A DNA stretch of 64,000 nt from assembly GCA_934130935.1 (NCBI GenBank), contig CAKOYQ010000005.1, positions 44,354-108,353 on the forward strand, read 5' to 3'. Positions within the stretch are counted from its first letter, which is position 1; each line of letters starts with the position of its first letter. Source of the DNA: an uncultured Clostridia bacterium (GTDB taxonomy: Bacteria > Bacillota > Clostridia > TANB77 > CAG-508). Shown piece by piece: positions 54,981-63,930 of this stretch. Under the pieces are notes generated by a model. That model saw only the letters and a list, made by a program, of their open reading frames with translations. It did not search any database and was not told the DNA's origin. A program made the translations under genes and the position numbers.

Positions 54981-56711
54981 TTATTCTCCGCGAACTAATT
55001 TAACCATAGCATCTTTTAATTCCTCTAATTTTTCAGTTGCACACTTCTCACATTCGCCTTTAACCCCAAAATAAAGCTTGATTTTAGGCTCTGTACCAGA
55101 TGGGCGAACACAACACCATGCATTATCTTCCAACTGATAATATAATACATTTGATTTTGGTAATCCTGTTTTACTTTCTTCTCCTGTTGTCATATTTTTT
55201 ACATAATCTTTGTCAACATCTTTAAAACATAATACTTTATATTTACCAATTTGCTCTACATCTTTATTTCTCATGTCTGTCATCATTTCTTTAATTTTCT
55301 CAGCACCTTCAGCACCTTCTAAAACTATTGAAACCTGATCTTCTTTGTAATATCCATATTTTTCATAAATATTGTTCATTTGATCCCATAAAGTTATTCC
55401 TTTAGATCTATAATATGCAGCAGCTTCACACAAAGACATAACAGCTGCAATTCCATCTTTATCTCTTGCATAATCTCCGATCAAACAACCATAACTCTCT
55501 TCAAATCCAAATACATATGTTTTATCATGATTTTCTTCTGCTTTTTTCATTACAGCTCCAATATTTTTAAATCCTGTTAAAACTTCTATACATTCTAATT
55601 TATAATTTGCAGCAATAGCTTTTGCTAAATCTGATGAAACAATCGTTGTTATAAACATTCCATCTTTAGGCAAAATTTCCTTTTCTTTCATTTGAGAAAT
55701 TCTATATTCGGCAATTAATAATGCAGACATGTTTCCTGTGTATGGCATATATTCACCTGTTTTTGTATCTTTTGCGTAAATCCCTAATCTATCAGCATCT
55801 GGGTCTGTTGCTAAAACAACATCTGCATCCACTTTTTTTGCTAATTCCAAAGCTAATTTAAATGCCTTTTTATCTTCTGGATTTGGATAGTCAACTGTTG
55901 GAAAATTTCCATCTGGTTTAGCTTGTTCTGGAACTACATAAACATTTTTAAATCCTAATTCATTTAATAATCTTTCAGCTATTGTATTTCCAGTTCCATG
56001 TAATGGAGTATAAACAATTTTTAAATCTTTGCCTTGTTCCCTAACAATTTCAGGATTTAATACTTTATTTTTTAATGTCTCAATATATTTATCATCCATT
56101 TCTTTTCCAATAACATTAAATAATCCTTTTTTAACAGCTTCTTCTCTGCTAATTGTTTTTATTTCTTTAAAATCTGTAATACTTCTTACTTTATTAATAA
56201 TATCTTTATCTCTTGGAGCAACAATTTGAGAACCGTCATCCCAATAAACCTTATATCCGTTATATTTAGGAGGATTATGACTAGCTGTAATCATAATTCC
56301 TGCAGTTGCACCTAACTCTCTTATAGCAAATGACAATTCAGGTACTGGTCTTAAACTTTCAAATAAATAAGTCTTTATTCCATTTGCATTTAATATTAGT
56401 GCTGTTTGTAAACTAAATTCATCAGACATTCTTCTTGAATCATAGCTTATTGCAACACCTTTGTCTTGTGTGCCTTGTTCTAATATATAATTAGCTAAAC
56501 CTTGTGTTGCTTTACCCACTGTATATTTATTCATTCTATTTGTTCCCATTCCTATAACTCCACGTAGTCCAGCTGTTCCAAACTCTAATTCCTTATAAAA
56601 TCTGTCTTTTATTTCCTCTTCATCATCTTTAATACTTAACAATTCCTTTTTTGTCTCTTCATCAAAACTTGAATCTTCACACCATCTTTGATATTCCTCT
56701 TTATAATTCAT
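54981..56711 (-). CDS. Phosphoglucomutase/phosphomannomutase
   Basis: About 576 residues of the alpha-D-phosphohexomutase family. The phosphoserine loop TASHNPPKYNG is at 142-152, the Mg site DPDADRLG is in the middle, sugar specificity GFEESYG follows, and the phosphate loop RPSGTEPKIK is near the end. It interconverts hexose 1- and 6-phosphates for UDP-sugar and wall precursors. ATG 56711 has GAGAGG 9 nt upstream; the ATGs upstream are too close to that site. A REP-like unit lies just ahead of the ribosome site. The UDP-sugar pyrophosphorylase encoded upstream is its natural partner. Confidence 0.93.
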   Translation of the reverse strand: MNYKEEYQRWCEDSSFDEETKKELLSIKDDEEEIKDRFYKELEFGTAGLRGVIGMGTNRMNKYTVGKATQGLANYILEQGTQDKGVAISYDSRRMSDEFSLQTALILNANGIKTYLFESLRPVPELSFAIRELGATAGIMITASHNPPKYNGYKVYWDDGSQIVAPRDKDIINKVRSITDFKEIKTISREEAVKKGLFNVIGKEMDDKYIETLKNKVLNPEIVREQGKDLKIVYTPLHGTGNTIAERLLNELGFKNVYVVPEQAKPDGNFPTVDYPNPEDKKAFKLALELAKKVDADVVLATDPDADRLGIYAKDTKTGEYMPYTGNMSALLIAEYRISQMKEKEILPKDGMFITTIVSSDLAKAIAANYKLECIEVLTGFKNIGAVMKKAEENHDKTYVFGFEESYGCLIGDYARDKDGIAAVMSLCEAAAYYRSKGITLWDQMNNIYEKYGYYKEDQVSIVLEGAEGAEKIKEMMTDMRNKDVEQIGKYKVLCFKDVDKDYVKNMTTGEESKTGLPKSNVLYYQLEDNAWCCVRPSGTEPKIKLYFGVKGECEKCATEKLEELKDAMVKLVRGE

Positions 56712-56727
56712 ATACTTCATCCTCTCT

Positions 56728-56757
56728 GGCAATTTGGGGTCGGTTCCGTTTTTGCCC
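56728..56757. repeat. REP-like unit in the leader of the phosphohexomutase gene
   Basis: A single unit (GGCAATTTGGGGTCGG type, ending TTGCCC), 17 bp before the start codon and inside the probable two-gene transcript. It would put a hairpin next to the ribosome site. Here the variable base gives GGTTCCG. Confidence 0.85.
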
Positions 56758-56816
56758 TTTTAATTTTATTTTAAAATAACTGCCGATATCTACACCAGCA
56801 GTTAATATTATACACT

Positions 56817-58058
56817 TTATAATTGATAGAATTTTCTATATAGTTCTCTTGCTGTTTCTGGGCTATCCACTCCTGAAGCATTTTTTACAGGAGCAAACTC
56901 CTCTTCTCTTTTTACTCTTAATATAGCCATGTCATCTAATTCCCCAAAAGCATCAAATAAGAATGCTTCAAATTTATATGCATTTGGTCCATCTGGTACT
57001 ACTTTATTTCCATTTTTATCTATATATGTTGCCTTTTTAAATGCTGAATGATAAGGTAATGGCTTCTTTCCCATTCTCTCCACTGCATCTATATTAAACA
57101 AATTGCATAAAATATGAGATTCACCATATATCAATTCGCCTCTCTCATCTGTTGCCTCAGCCATCTCTTTTGGTATCTCTGTATATTCTACAACTGATGG
57201 TTTTCCATCTTTCTTACAGAAAACGCCTACTCTCTCCTGTGGGTTTGCTTTTACAACAGACTTTCCTGCTGCTGTTACATTTTTTTGTATTGCAATTCCC
57301 ATAAGTATTGGGTCAACCATTTTTACTAAACAGTTATCAACACCACCTATGAAAATCCATTCAACTCCTAGTTCTCTCATTTTTTTAGTCATACCATTTT
57401 TTACAAGAGCTTCATATATTCCTCCATGTCCATCTGCAGCTTCTTTAATTAATCCGTTCTCACCTATTAATATTTTTCCTTCTGTATCTACCATTGGTAA
57501 TTCGCCTTGTTTAAAGAAAAATATATTTTTATCTTTTTCATATCCAAAATATCTATGTTTAGCAAAAAATTCTATAGTATCATCATTATTTTCCTCGCTA
57601 GTCATTATAAACCAAGGAATTACAACTTCATATTTTTTTCCTTGCTCTTTTAAAGAATCACTTAATAATTCAAAAAGTGATTTATGTGATTCTAAGCCAA
57701 TATCAAAAGTCCCTTTTGGACCTTTATGACCAAGTCTTGTTCCTTGTCCTCCAGCCATGGTTACTGCAGCTAACTTTCCTTCTCTAATAGCCTTTTCTCC
57801 TACTACTTGAAAGTTTTTGTAATATCCATTTAACTTATCTTTGTCCAAATACTCTATTGGTGTTATTTTAGAATCATGCATTTCAAATTCTTTTTTAGTA
57901 TTGTTATACAAACTGTTGATTAATTCAAAGTCTGTATTTTCAATCTGTTCTAGTAATTGTTTTTGCTTCACTGAATCTAATCTTTCATATTCATTTAATA
58001 AATGCTCTTGAGAATATTTTTTAAGAATTTTTTTAATATTTTCTAAATTTTCTTCCAT
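56817..58058 (-). CDS. UDP-sugar pyrophosphorylase (UDPGP/UAP1-like)
   Basis: 413 residues. The nucleotide loop MAGGQGTRLGHKGPKG (101-116) is that of the eukaryote-like UDPGP family, and GGVDNCLVKMVDP and NAYKFEAFLFD are further family signatures. It couples UTP with GlcNAc-1-P or Glc-1-P; the UAP1-like motifs favour UDP-GlcNAc but do not settle it. This family is distinct from GalU and GlmU. It probably forms an operon with the phosphohexomutase gene. Confidence 0.88.
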   Translation of the reverse strand: MEENLENIKKILKKYSQEHLLNEYERLDSVKQKQLLEQIENTDFELINSLYNNTKKEFEMHDSKITPIEYLDKDKLNGYYKNFQVVGEKAIREGKLAAVTMAGGQGTRLGHKGPKGTFDIGLESHKSLFELLSDSLKEQGKKYEVVIPWFIMTSEENNDDTIEFFAKHRYFGYEKDKNIFFFKQGELPMVDTEGKILIGENGLIKEAADGHGGIYEALVKNGMTKKMRELGVEWIFIGGVDNCLVKMVDPILMGIAIQKNVTAAGKSVVKANPQERVGVFCKKDGKPSVVEYTEIPKEMAEATDERGELIYGESHILCNLFNIDAVERMGKKPLPYHSAFKKATYIDKNGNKVVPDGPNAYKFEAFLFDAFGELDDMAILRVKREEEFAPVKNASGVDSPETARELYRKFYQL

Positions 58059-58136
58059 TTGTATACTTCCTTTCTTGCTTCATAACATATATATATACTA
58101 TTTTAATATTTTTTTCAATACTTTATTCCAAATTTA

Positions 58137-58574
58137 TTATTTTTCTATATTCCAAAATCCAGTTGTATTTAAATTTTTACTATAATCATTTATAATATTG
58201 TCCATATTTTGTTTTATATCTTCAAAATTATAACAGTCAATTATAGTTATATCTTCATTATTTCTTTCTCTAATTTCATCATTTTTATTCTCAATATATT
58301 TTTTATTTCCTATTATAATAATAATTGATTTATCTTCTATATTGTTTTCTTTTTTTCCATTCCATCCTAAATTCAATATTTTTTCTTTATTTTCTTTTTT
58401 TAAATTCATTTTAGAAACTAATATTCCAACAGTTTCATTAAAATCATTTTCCGTTATTATTACAATATTTTCATTTATGTGTGCATTTATATATGGCACT
58501 AGAATCATCTCTAAATGAAAATCACTTACATAAAAACAACATATTTTTTCTATTTTATTATTTTCAACAACCAT
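58137..58574 (-). CDS. Hypothetical protein, 145 residues
   Basis: Not recognised. A Rossmann-like order of short hydrophobic strands (KICCFYVSDFHLEMILVPYI, NIVIITEND, IIIIIGNKKYIE, ITIIDCYNF) with acidic and Asn-rich loops suggests an alpha/beta fold. The segment FYVSDFHLEMILVPYI may be the key conserved part. No membrane helix. It is divergent from spoIIR. Confidence 0.55.
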   Translation of the reverse strand: MVVENNKIEKICCFYVSDFHLEMILVPYINAHINENIVIITENDFNETVGILVSKMNLKKENKEKILNLGWNGKKENNIEDKSIIIIIGNKKYIENKNDEIRERNNEDITIIDCYNFEDIKQNMDNIINDYSKNLNTTGFWNIEK

Positions 58575-58726
58575 TTAATTCATTCCTTTCGATTGCTCTC
58601 TGGTAAATTTTACCATTCCTATTTTATATTGTCAAGTGTTTTTCCTTGAAATGTATAATTTATTTTTTTTGGTTAATAATTATCTTAAAGATATATTTTA
58701 GTAAAAATGTTTTTAGGAGGGGAAAT

Positions 58727-59398
58727 ATGAAAAAAGTTTTAAATTTTATGAAAAATCCCAAGTTGAGAAATTTTAGTTTAATCGTTTTCTTACTATTCAT
58801 ATATGTATTTATTTGTGCTCAAAATTATGTTTCTGCTGTATCAAATAATTTATCAGATGCTGTTTTTAGACTACACGTACTTGCAAATAGCGATTCAGCT
58901 GAAGACCAAGCATTAAAACTAAAAGTAAGAGATTCTCTACTTAACTATATGAATGACATATGCTCAAATTGCACTACAAAAGAAGAGGCAATCTCTTTAG
59001 CAAATGAAAATAAAAAAAATTTTCAACAAATTGCCGAACAAACAATATCTGAAAATGGGTATAATTATCCCGTAAAAATAAATATCGATAATTTTTATTT
59101 TCCAACAAAAAATTATGGTGATATCACTTTACCTGCAGGTTTTTATGATGCATTACGTGTTGAAATTGGTGAAGCAAAAGGAAAAAATTGGTGGTGTGTA
59201 ATGTTTCCATCATTATGCTTTATTGACGTATCCTCTGGAATTGTGGACGATAGTGCAAAAGAAAATTTAGAAAAAAATCTTGAAGAAGAATCTTATAGTA
59301 TAATTTCAGATAAAAATAATTCTGAAATTAAGCTAAAATTTAAATTAATAGAATTATTCGCAGAAAAAGGACTTTTCACAGCTAATAGGAATATATAG
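58727..59398 (+). CDS. spoIIR: Stage II sporulation protein R (SpoIIR)
   Basis: 223 residues. An N-terminal membrane or signal segment (about 16-36) is followed by the family hallmark RLHVLANSDSAEDQALKLKV and by GFYDALRVEIGEAKGKNWWC with FPSLCF. SpoIIR is made in the forespore and triggers SpoIIGA to process pro-sigma-E in the mother cell. TAGGAGGGG precedes ATG 58727, so the 27 codons open upstream are not used. Confidence 0.95.
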   Translation: MKKVLNFMKNPKLRNFSLIVFLLFIYVFICAQNYVSAVSNNLSDAVFRLHVLANSDSAEDQALKLKVRDSLLNYMNDICSNCTTKEEAISLANENKKNFQQIAEQTISENGYNYPVKINIDNFYFPTKNYGDITLPAGFYDALRVEIGEAKGKNWWCVMFPSLCFIDVSSGIVDDSAKENLEKNLEEESYSIISDKNNSEIKLKFKLIELFAEKGLFTANRNI

Positions 59399-59404
59399 CA
59401 ATCT

Positions 59405-59435
59405 ATTACAGTTTTTCTTCAAAAACTGTTGTAAT
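59405..59435 (+). terminator. Possible terminator after spoIIR
   Basis: ATTACAGTTTTT (59405-59416) and AAAAACTGTTGTAAT (59421-59435) pair with a bulge, and GTGTTTTTT follows at 59440. Confidence 0.5.
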
Positions 59436-59489
59436 ATTGTGTTTTTTATGATATATTTCTTAGGTAAATAAATTTAAGGAGGAATACTT

Positions 59490-60749
59490 TTGGAAAAATT
59501 AGTTATCACTGGAAAAACACCTTTAAAAGGAGAAGTCACAATAAGTGGTGCCAAAAACGCCGCTGTAGCAATTTTACCTGCAACACTTTTAATAGATGGT
59601 GTTTGCTCAATAGAAAACCTACCTAATATAAGTGATGTAAAAAAATCTTGTGAAATATTAGAAGGACTTGGTGCAAAAATAACATGGAACACACCTAACA
59701 AAATCACAATCGATACAAGAAATATAACAAAAACAGACGCGTCAGAAGAATTGACCAGCAAATTTAGAGCTTCATACTATATAATAGGAAGCATGCTAGG
59801 ACGTACTGGAAAAATATCTGTTGGAATGCCAGGCGGTTGTAAATTAGGAGCAAGACCAATAGATCAACATATCAAAGGTTTTGAAGCCTTAGGAGCAAAA
59901 GTTGAAGTTGGACAAGGAAAAATATCAGCATCTGCTAACAAATTAATAGGAACCTCAATTTACATGGATGTAGTTTCTGTTGGTGCAACAATTAATGTAA
60001 TGCTTTCTGCAGTTTTAGCAGAAGGAACAACAATCATAGATAATGCAGCCAAAGAACCACATATAGTTGATGTAGCAAATTTCTTAAATACTATGGGTGC
60101 TGATATTCGTGGCGCTGGAACAGATGTAATAAAAATAAATGGGGTAAAAAAACTAGCTGGAAACGGTACATATTCAATAGTCCCTGATCAAATTGAAGCA
60201 GGTACTTTTATGCTTGCTGCTGTAGCAACTAAAGGAGATATCTTAATAAAGAATTGTATTACAAAACATTTGGAAGCTATCACTGCCAAAATTTTGGAAA
60301 TCGGTGGACATGTTGATGATTTTGGAGACGAAATAAGAGTTTGGTGTAACGAAAGACCTTCTAAAGCTATAATAAAAACTCAACCTTATCCAGGTTTCCC
60401 TACAGATTTGCAACCACAAATGGGCGTAGTTCTTTCTGTTTCAAATGGAACAAGTAGAATAATTGAAAATATTTGGGAATCAAGATTTCAATATACAGAA
60501 GAACTAAATAAAATGGGCGCAAATATTACAGCACAAGGAAAAACAGCCTTTTTTGAGGGTGTAGAGAAATTATCAGGTTCACCTGTGTATTCATCAGACT
60601 TACGTGCTGGTGCAGCTTTAATAATTGCTGGAATAATTGCAGATGGAAAAACAGAAATATATAATTTAGAGCACATAGACAGAGGATATGAAAATATAGA
60701 AGAAAAATTCAGAAACCTAGGTGCAATAATCGAAAGAGTTAAAGAATAA
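59490..60749 (+). CDS. murA: UDP-GlcNAc 1-carboxyvinyltransferase MurA
   Basis: 419 residues, starting with TTG behind AAGGAGG. Catalytic Cys117 is present in MPGGCKLGARPID, so the enzyme should be fosfomycin-sensitive in principle. The substrate loop SGAKNAA is at 20-26 and PGFPTDLQPQM is intact. It makes the first committed step of peptidoglycan synthesis. Confidence 0.96.
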   Translation: MEKLVITGKTPLKGEVTISGAKNAAVAILPATLLIDGVCSIENLPNISDVKKSCEILEGLGAKITWNTPNKITIDTRNITKTDASEELTSKFRASYYIIGSMLGRTGKISVGMPGGCKLGARPIDQHIKGFEALGAKVEVGQGKISASANKLIGTSIYMDVVSVGATINVMLSAVLAEGTTIIDNAAKEPHIVDVANFLNTMGADIRGAGTDVIKINGVKKLAGNGTYSIVPDQIEAGTFMLAAVATKGDILIKNCITKHLEAITAKILEIGGHVDDFGDEIRVWCNERPSKAIIKTQPYPGFPTDLQPQMGVVLSVSNGTSRIIENIWESRFQYTEELNKMGANITAQGKTAFFEGVEKLSGSPVYSSDLRAGAALIIAGIIADGKTEIYNLEHIDRGYENIEEKFRNLGAIIERVKE

Positions 60750-60770
60750 CATTAAAAGGAAGAAATACAT

Positions 60771-61565
60771 ATGTTAAATTTTTGTAGTTTATATAGTGGT
60801 AGTAGTGGTAATAGTTTATTCGTAGAGACCGAAAACACCAGAATTTTAGTAGATGCTGGAATGAGTTGTAAAAAAATTGAAGAAGCTTTACAATCTATTG
60901 AAGTAAATCCTTCTTCAATTAATGCCATTCTAGTAACACATGAACATTCTGACCATGTTAAAGGGATATCAACAATTTCTAGGAAATTCGATATTCCTGT
61001 TTTTTCTACCAAGGAAACTTTTGAAGCAATGCCTGCTCAAACCGAAAAATTATCTGAAAAAAATATCAATTATTTTAACCCTTCGGAAAAATTTTTCATA
61101 AATGATTTAGGGATACTTCCTTTTAGTATTCCTCATGATGCTGCAAATCCTTGCGGTTTTAATATTATCAAAGACGATAAACTTCAAATTAGTATTGCAA
61201 CAGATATAGGCCATATGACTAAATCTATTGTTAATCATTTGGAAGGTAGTCAATTCATTTTACTAGAGTCAAATTATGACACAAATGTTTTGAAATGTTG
61301 CTCTTATCCATATAAATTAAAAACACGTATTGCTGGAAATAGAGGACATTTATCTAATACAATGGCAGGAAAAACTATTTCTTATTTATTAAAAAATAGT
61401 AATTTAGCTACAGCTATGCTTGGTCATTTAAGTAAAGAAAGTAACTTTCCTGAACTCGCATATCAAACAGTTGTAGACGAAATAATTTCTAACCATTCTA
61501 AAAATAGCCAAATAAATTTGTCAGTAGCAAACAGAAATTGCCCTAGTAAATTAATTACATTATAG
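60771..61565 (+). CDS. MBL-fold metallohydrolase (YycJ/WalJ-like)
   Basis: 264 residues. The metallo-beta-lactamase zinc motif HEHSDH is in VTHEHSDHVKG, further ligands are in SIPHDA and TDIGH, and the family's GNRGHLSN and MLGHLSKESN are near the end. YycJ-type proteins are exonuclease-like and linked to wall and DNA-repair coordination. It starts 21 bp after murA and is probably cotranscribed. Confidence 0.9.
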   Translation: MLNFCSLYSGSSGNSLFVETENTRILVDAGMSCKKIEEALQSIEVNPSSINAILVTHEHSDHVKGISTISRKFDIPVFSTKETFEAMPAQTEKLSEKNINYFNPSEKFFINDLGILPFSIPHDAANPCGFNIIKDDKLQISIATDIGHMTKSIVNHLEGSQFILLESNYDTNVLKCCSYPYKLKTRIAGNRGHLSNTMAGKTISYLLKNSNLATAMLGHLSKESNFPELAYQTVVDEIISNHSKNSQINLSVANRNCPSKLITL

Positions 61566-61570
61566 TGGTT

Positions 61571-61749
61571 TTGTAAAAGGAATAATCACGAACTAATTTA
61601 TTGTTTAAGAAATATAGTAATTTAAATTTATAGTAAGGTTTTTGGGGGCCTTTGTTTAGTTTTAATTGATATTTCAAGACATTTTTATGATATTTTTAAA
61701 TTTCATCTAATAGTTCACAATGGGGGAATTTTGATTATTCCCTTTACAA
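61571..61749. repeat. Hairpin element D of about 180 nt
   Basis: This occupies most of the 309-bp gap between yycJ and spmB. The outer arms TTGTAAAAGGAATAATCA (61571-61588) and TGATTATTCCCTTTACAA (61732-61749) pair at 17 of 18 positions (the last as G-T). Inside, GAACTA (near 61591) faces TAGTTC (near 61710) and AAATTTATAG-like segments also face each other. A GGGGGCC block lies near the tip. It does not share the core of elements A and B. No ORF seen. Confidence 0.65.
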
Positions 61750-61874
61750 GATTAAAAACTTTATTAAAAAATTGAAATAAATTTTTGATTTAACATAATG
61801 TTACACTAATTTTTTTTATTTGTCAATAATATTTTTCAAAAAAAGAGAAAAATCGTTCGACAAAAATCGACAGC

Positions 61875-62405
61875 TTAACTAAAAATGACTCTACATACTA
61901 CCAAAGAAACCAATATTCCTGTTAAATCTGCCGCTAAAGCTGCAATTAAAATTCCTCTTGTGTTTTTTATCTTAACAGAACTTGTATATACAGCAATAGT
62001 ATACAATGTTGTCTCAGTTGAACCCATTATAACAGAAGCTAATATTCCCGCAAAAGAATCTACACCATTATTTTTAATTATATTAGTTGCAACAGCTATA
62101 GATGCACTACCCGAAATAGGTCTTAACAATGCCAATGGAACTACCTCTCCAGGAAAATGTATTAAATTTAATATAGGTGAAATAACTTTCGTTATAAAAT
62201 CTAAAATTCCAGAATCTTTAAGCATTCCTATTGCCACAAACAACCCAATTAAAGTTGGAAATATTTTCAATGTTATTTCTACTCCGTCAGTTGCTCCTTT
62301 TAAGAAAACATCAAAAACAGCTATCTTGTTCTTAATAGCCTCAATAATAATTATTAAAATTACTAAAGGCATTGCTATTATTGAAATATAATTAATAAAC
62401 TTCAT
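61875..62405 (-). CDS. spmB: Spore maturation protein SpmB
   Basis: A 176-residue membrane protein of the nucleoside-recognition (Gate) family. The typical segments are KIFPTLIGLFVAIGMLKDSG, LLRPISGSASIA and IMGSTETTLYTIAVY. With SpmA it promotes spore core dehydration. It follows spmA by 44 bp. Confidence 0.93.
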   Translation of the reverse strand: MKFINYISIIAMPLVILIIIIEAIKNKIAVFDVFLKGATDGVEITLKIFPTLIGLFVAIGMLKDSGILDFITKVISPILNLIHFPGEVVPLALLRPISGSASIAVATNIIKNNGVDSFAGILASVIMGSTETTLYTIAVYTSSVKIKNTRGILIAALAADLTGILVSLVVCRVIFS

Positions 62406-62449
62406 ATATCAATTTTTATATAACATAAATATTATATAATTATCTCCTT

Positions 62450-63031
62450 TCACTCCTGTGTAAATTTTATTAAAATCTTACAAAAAATCACTCCAACTAT
62501 AACCGCACAAAATGTAGATATCCAAACAGGAAAAATTATCTTAGTTGGATTTTCAGATCCTAGCGAGCTCCTTATAGCAATCACAGTTGTTGGAATAATT
62601 TGTAAAGAGGCTGTATTTAAAACAATCAGCATCATCATATTATCACTCAATTTCTCTTTATTATCATTTTCTTTTTGTAATTCATTCATTGCTTTTAACC
62701 CTAAAGGAGTAGCAGCATTTCCTAATCCTAATATATTAGCAACGATATTCATTATTACATTATCATATGACTTGCTTTGTATTTTTATATTATAAAAAAT
62801 TTTTTTTACAATAGTCTGTAATACTTTAGACAAATATTTAATAATATCAGTTTTTGAGGCGACCTCCATTATTCCACTCCAAAGGCACGTCATCCCAAGC
62901 AATGTTAATGTTAAATTAACAGCACTTTCTGTAGATTCAAATATTGATTTGTTAAGATTTTCTAAATTTCCTGAAAATATTGCATAAATTATTGATATTA
63001 TTATAAAAATAGGCCATAATATATTTAGCAT
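62450..63031 (-). CDS. spmA: Spore maturation protein SpmA
   Basis: A 193-residue membrane protein of the same Gate family. Its signatures are GMTCLWSGIMEVASKTDI, ANILGLGNAATPLGLKAM and NTASLQIIPTTVIAIRS. It acts with SpmB in lowering spore core water. GGAG precedes the ATG. Confidence 0.94.
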   Translation of the reverse strand: MLNILWPIFIIISIIYAIFSGNLENLNKSIFESTESAVNLTLTLLGMTCLWSGIMEVASKTDIIKYLSKVLQTIVKKIFYNIKIQSKSYDNVIMNIVANILGLGNAATPLGLKAMNELQKENDNKEKLSDNMMMLIVLNTASLQIIPTTVIAIRSSLGSENPTKIIFPVWISTFCAVIVGVIFCKILIKFTQE

Positions 63032-63111
63032 TTTCTCCTCCCCTTCTTATATTTATATTTTACAAACCAGTAGTTTATAACAATTTTTTTTATGATAATT
63101 TAAAATTTAGA

Positions 63112-63140
63112 TTGACCATTTTACATATTTATGCTATCAT
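63112..63140 (+). promoter_or_regulatory. Promoter of the AbrB-like gene
   Basis: TTGACC (63112-63117), 17 nt, TATCAT (63135-63140), 40 nt before the start codon with AAGGAGG between. Confidence 0.75.
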
Positions 63141-63180
63141 ATATATGAACTGATTATAAAATGTTTAAGGAGGACAAGTT

Positions 63181-63438
63181 ATGAAATCTACAGGAATTGT
63201 AAGAAAAGTTGATGAATTGGGTAGAATTGTTATACCAATAGAAATCAGAAATAAATTTGATATAGCTGAAAAAGATCCTATAGAAATTTATGTTGATGGT
63301 TCTTCTATCATATTAAAAAAATATGAACCTAATTGTATCTTTTGTGGAAACACAAAAAATCTAATATCTTATAAAGATAAATTAGTTTGCTCAAAATGCG
63401 CTGAAAAACTTTCTACTTTAGAGAATACAAATGACTAA
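63181..63438 (+). CDS. AbrB-family transition-state regulator
   Basis: 85 residues. The swapped-hairpin AbrB DNA-binding domain (1-50: STGIVRKVDELGRIVIPIEI, then VDGSSIILKKYEP) is followed by a short zinc-ribbon-like tail with two pairs, CIFCG and CSKC. AbrB repressors hold back stationary-phase and sporulation genes during growth. The tail matches the common clostridial AbrB form. The position next to spmAB fits a sporulation setting. Confidence 0.92.
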   Translation: MKSTGIVRKVDELGRIVIPIEIRNKFDIAEKDPIEIYVDGSSIILKKYEPNCIFCGNTKNLISYKDKLVCSKCAEKLSTLENTND

Positions 63439-63573
63439 TAAAATATAATTTATATTATATAAAAGTTGCTTTTTCTTACTGGTACTATCCTTTAGTACCT
63501 TTTTATATTTTGGTATTGTAAAAAAAAAAGTTTAATATTGTATTATATTGTTATAAGAAAGGAGGATATTTTT

Positions 63574-63909
63574 ATGAGTAATGAAGAAAGGTTTGAAAAA
63601 GCATTAAAATACACTAAAATATCTTGTATACTTTTTGGAATACTATTTACAATAGCCCTTTTTACTAGCTTATCACAAAAAGCATATACTAAAGTTATAT
63701 TTCTTTTAGCTATTATAGTTCTTCTCTTTGCTATGTATTTTCTTATCAAAAAGAAAAATATAGCTGGTCCAATATTAGGAATTATATTAGGCATAGTATA
63801 TATTTGTGCTGCATTTTATGGGTTAACTATTTTCTCACTTATTTTGGGTATTCTTGTTATTATAAGCAGTGTTTTAATGTTAATATGCATTAAAATAAAG
63901 GGGCTGTAA
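63574..63909 (+). CDS. Hypothetical small membrane protein
   Basis: 111 residues with a charged N-terminus (MSNEERFEKALKYTKIS) and four predicted helices, two of them as a tight glycine-containing hairpin (AGPILGIILGIVYICAAFYG). AAAGGAGG lies before ATG 63574, so the 12 codons open upstream are not used. Similar four-helix proteins are common in Clostridia without known function. Confidence 0.65.
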   Translation: MSNEERFEKALKYTKISCILFGILFTIALFTSLSQKAYTKVIFLLAIIVLLFAMYFLIKKKNIAGPILGIILGIVYICAAFYGLTIFSLILGILVIISSVLMLICIKIKGL

Positions 63910-63930
63910 AAAAAGTCCCGAAGAAATCAT

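Noticed and set aside
61885..62391. A 168-codon open frame on the plus strand opposite spmB
   Set aside because: The minus-strand frame is clear SpmB with family motifs and a spmA neighbour. The plus-strand frame has no ribosome site or recognisable domain and reflects antisense codon bias.
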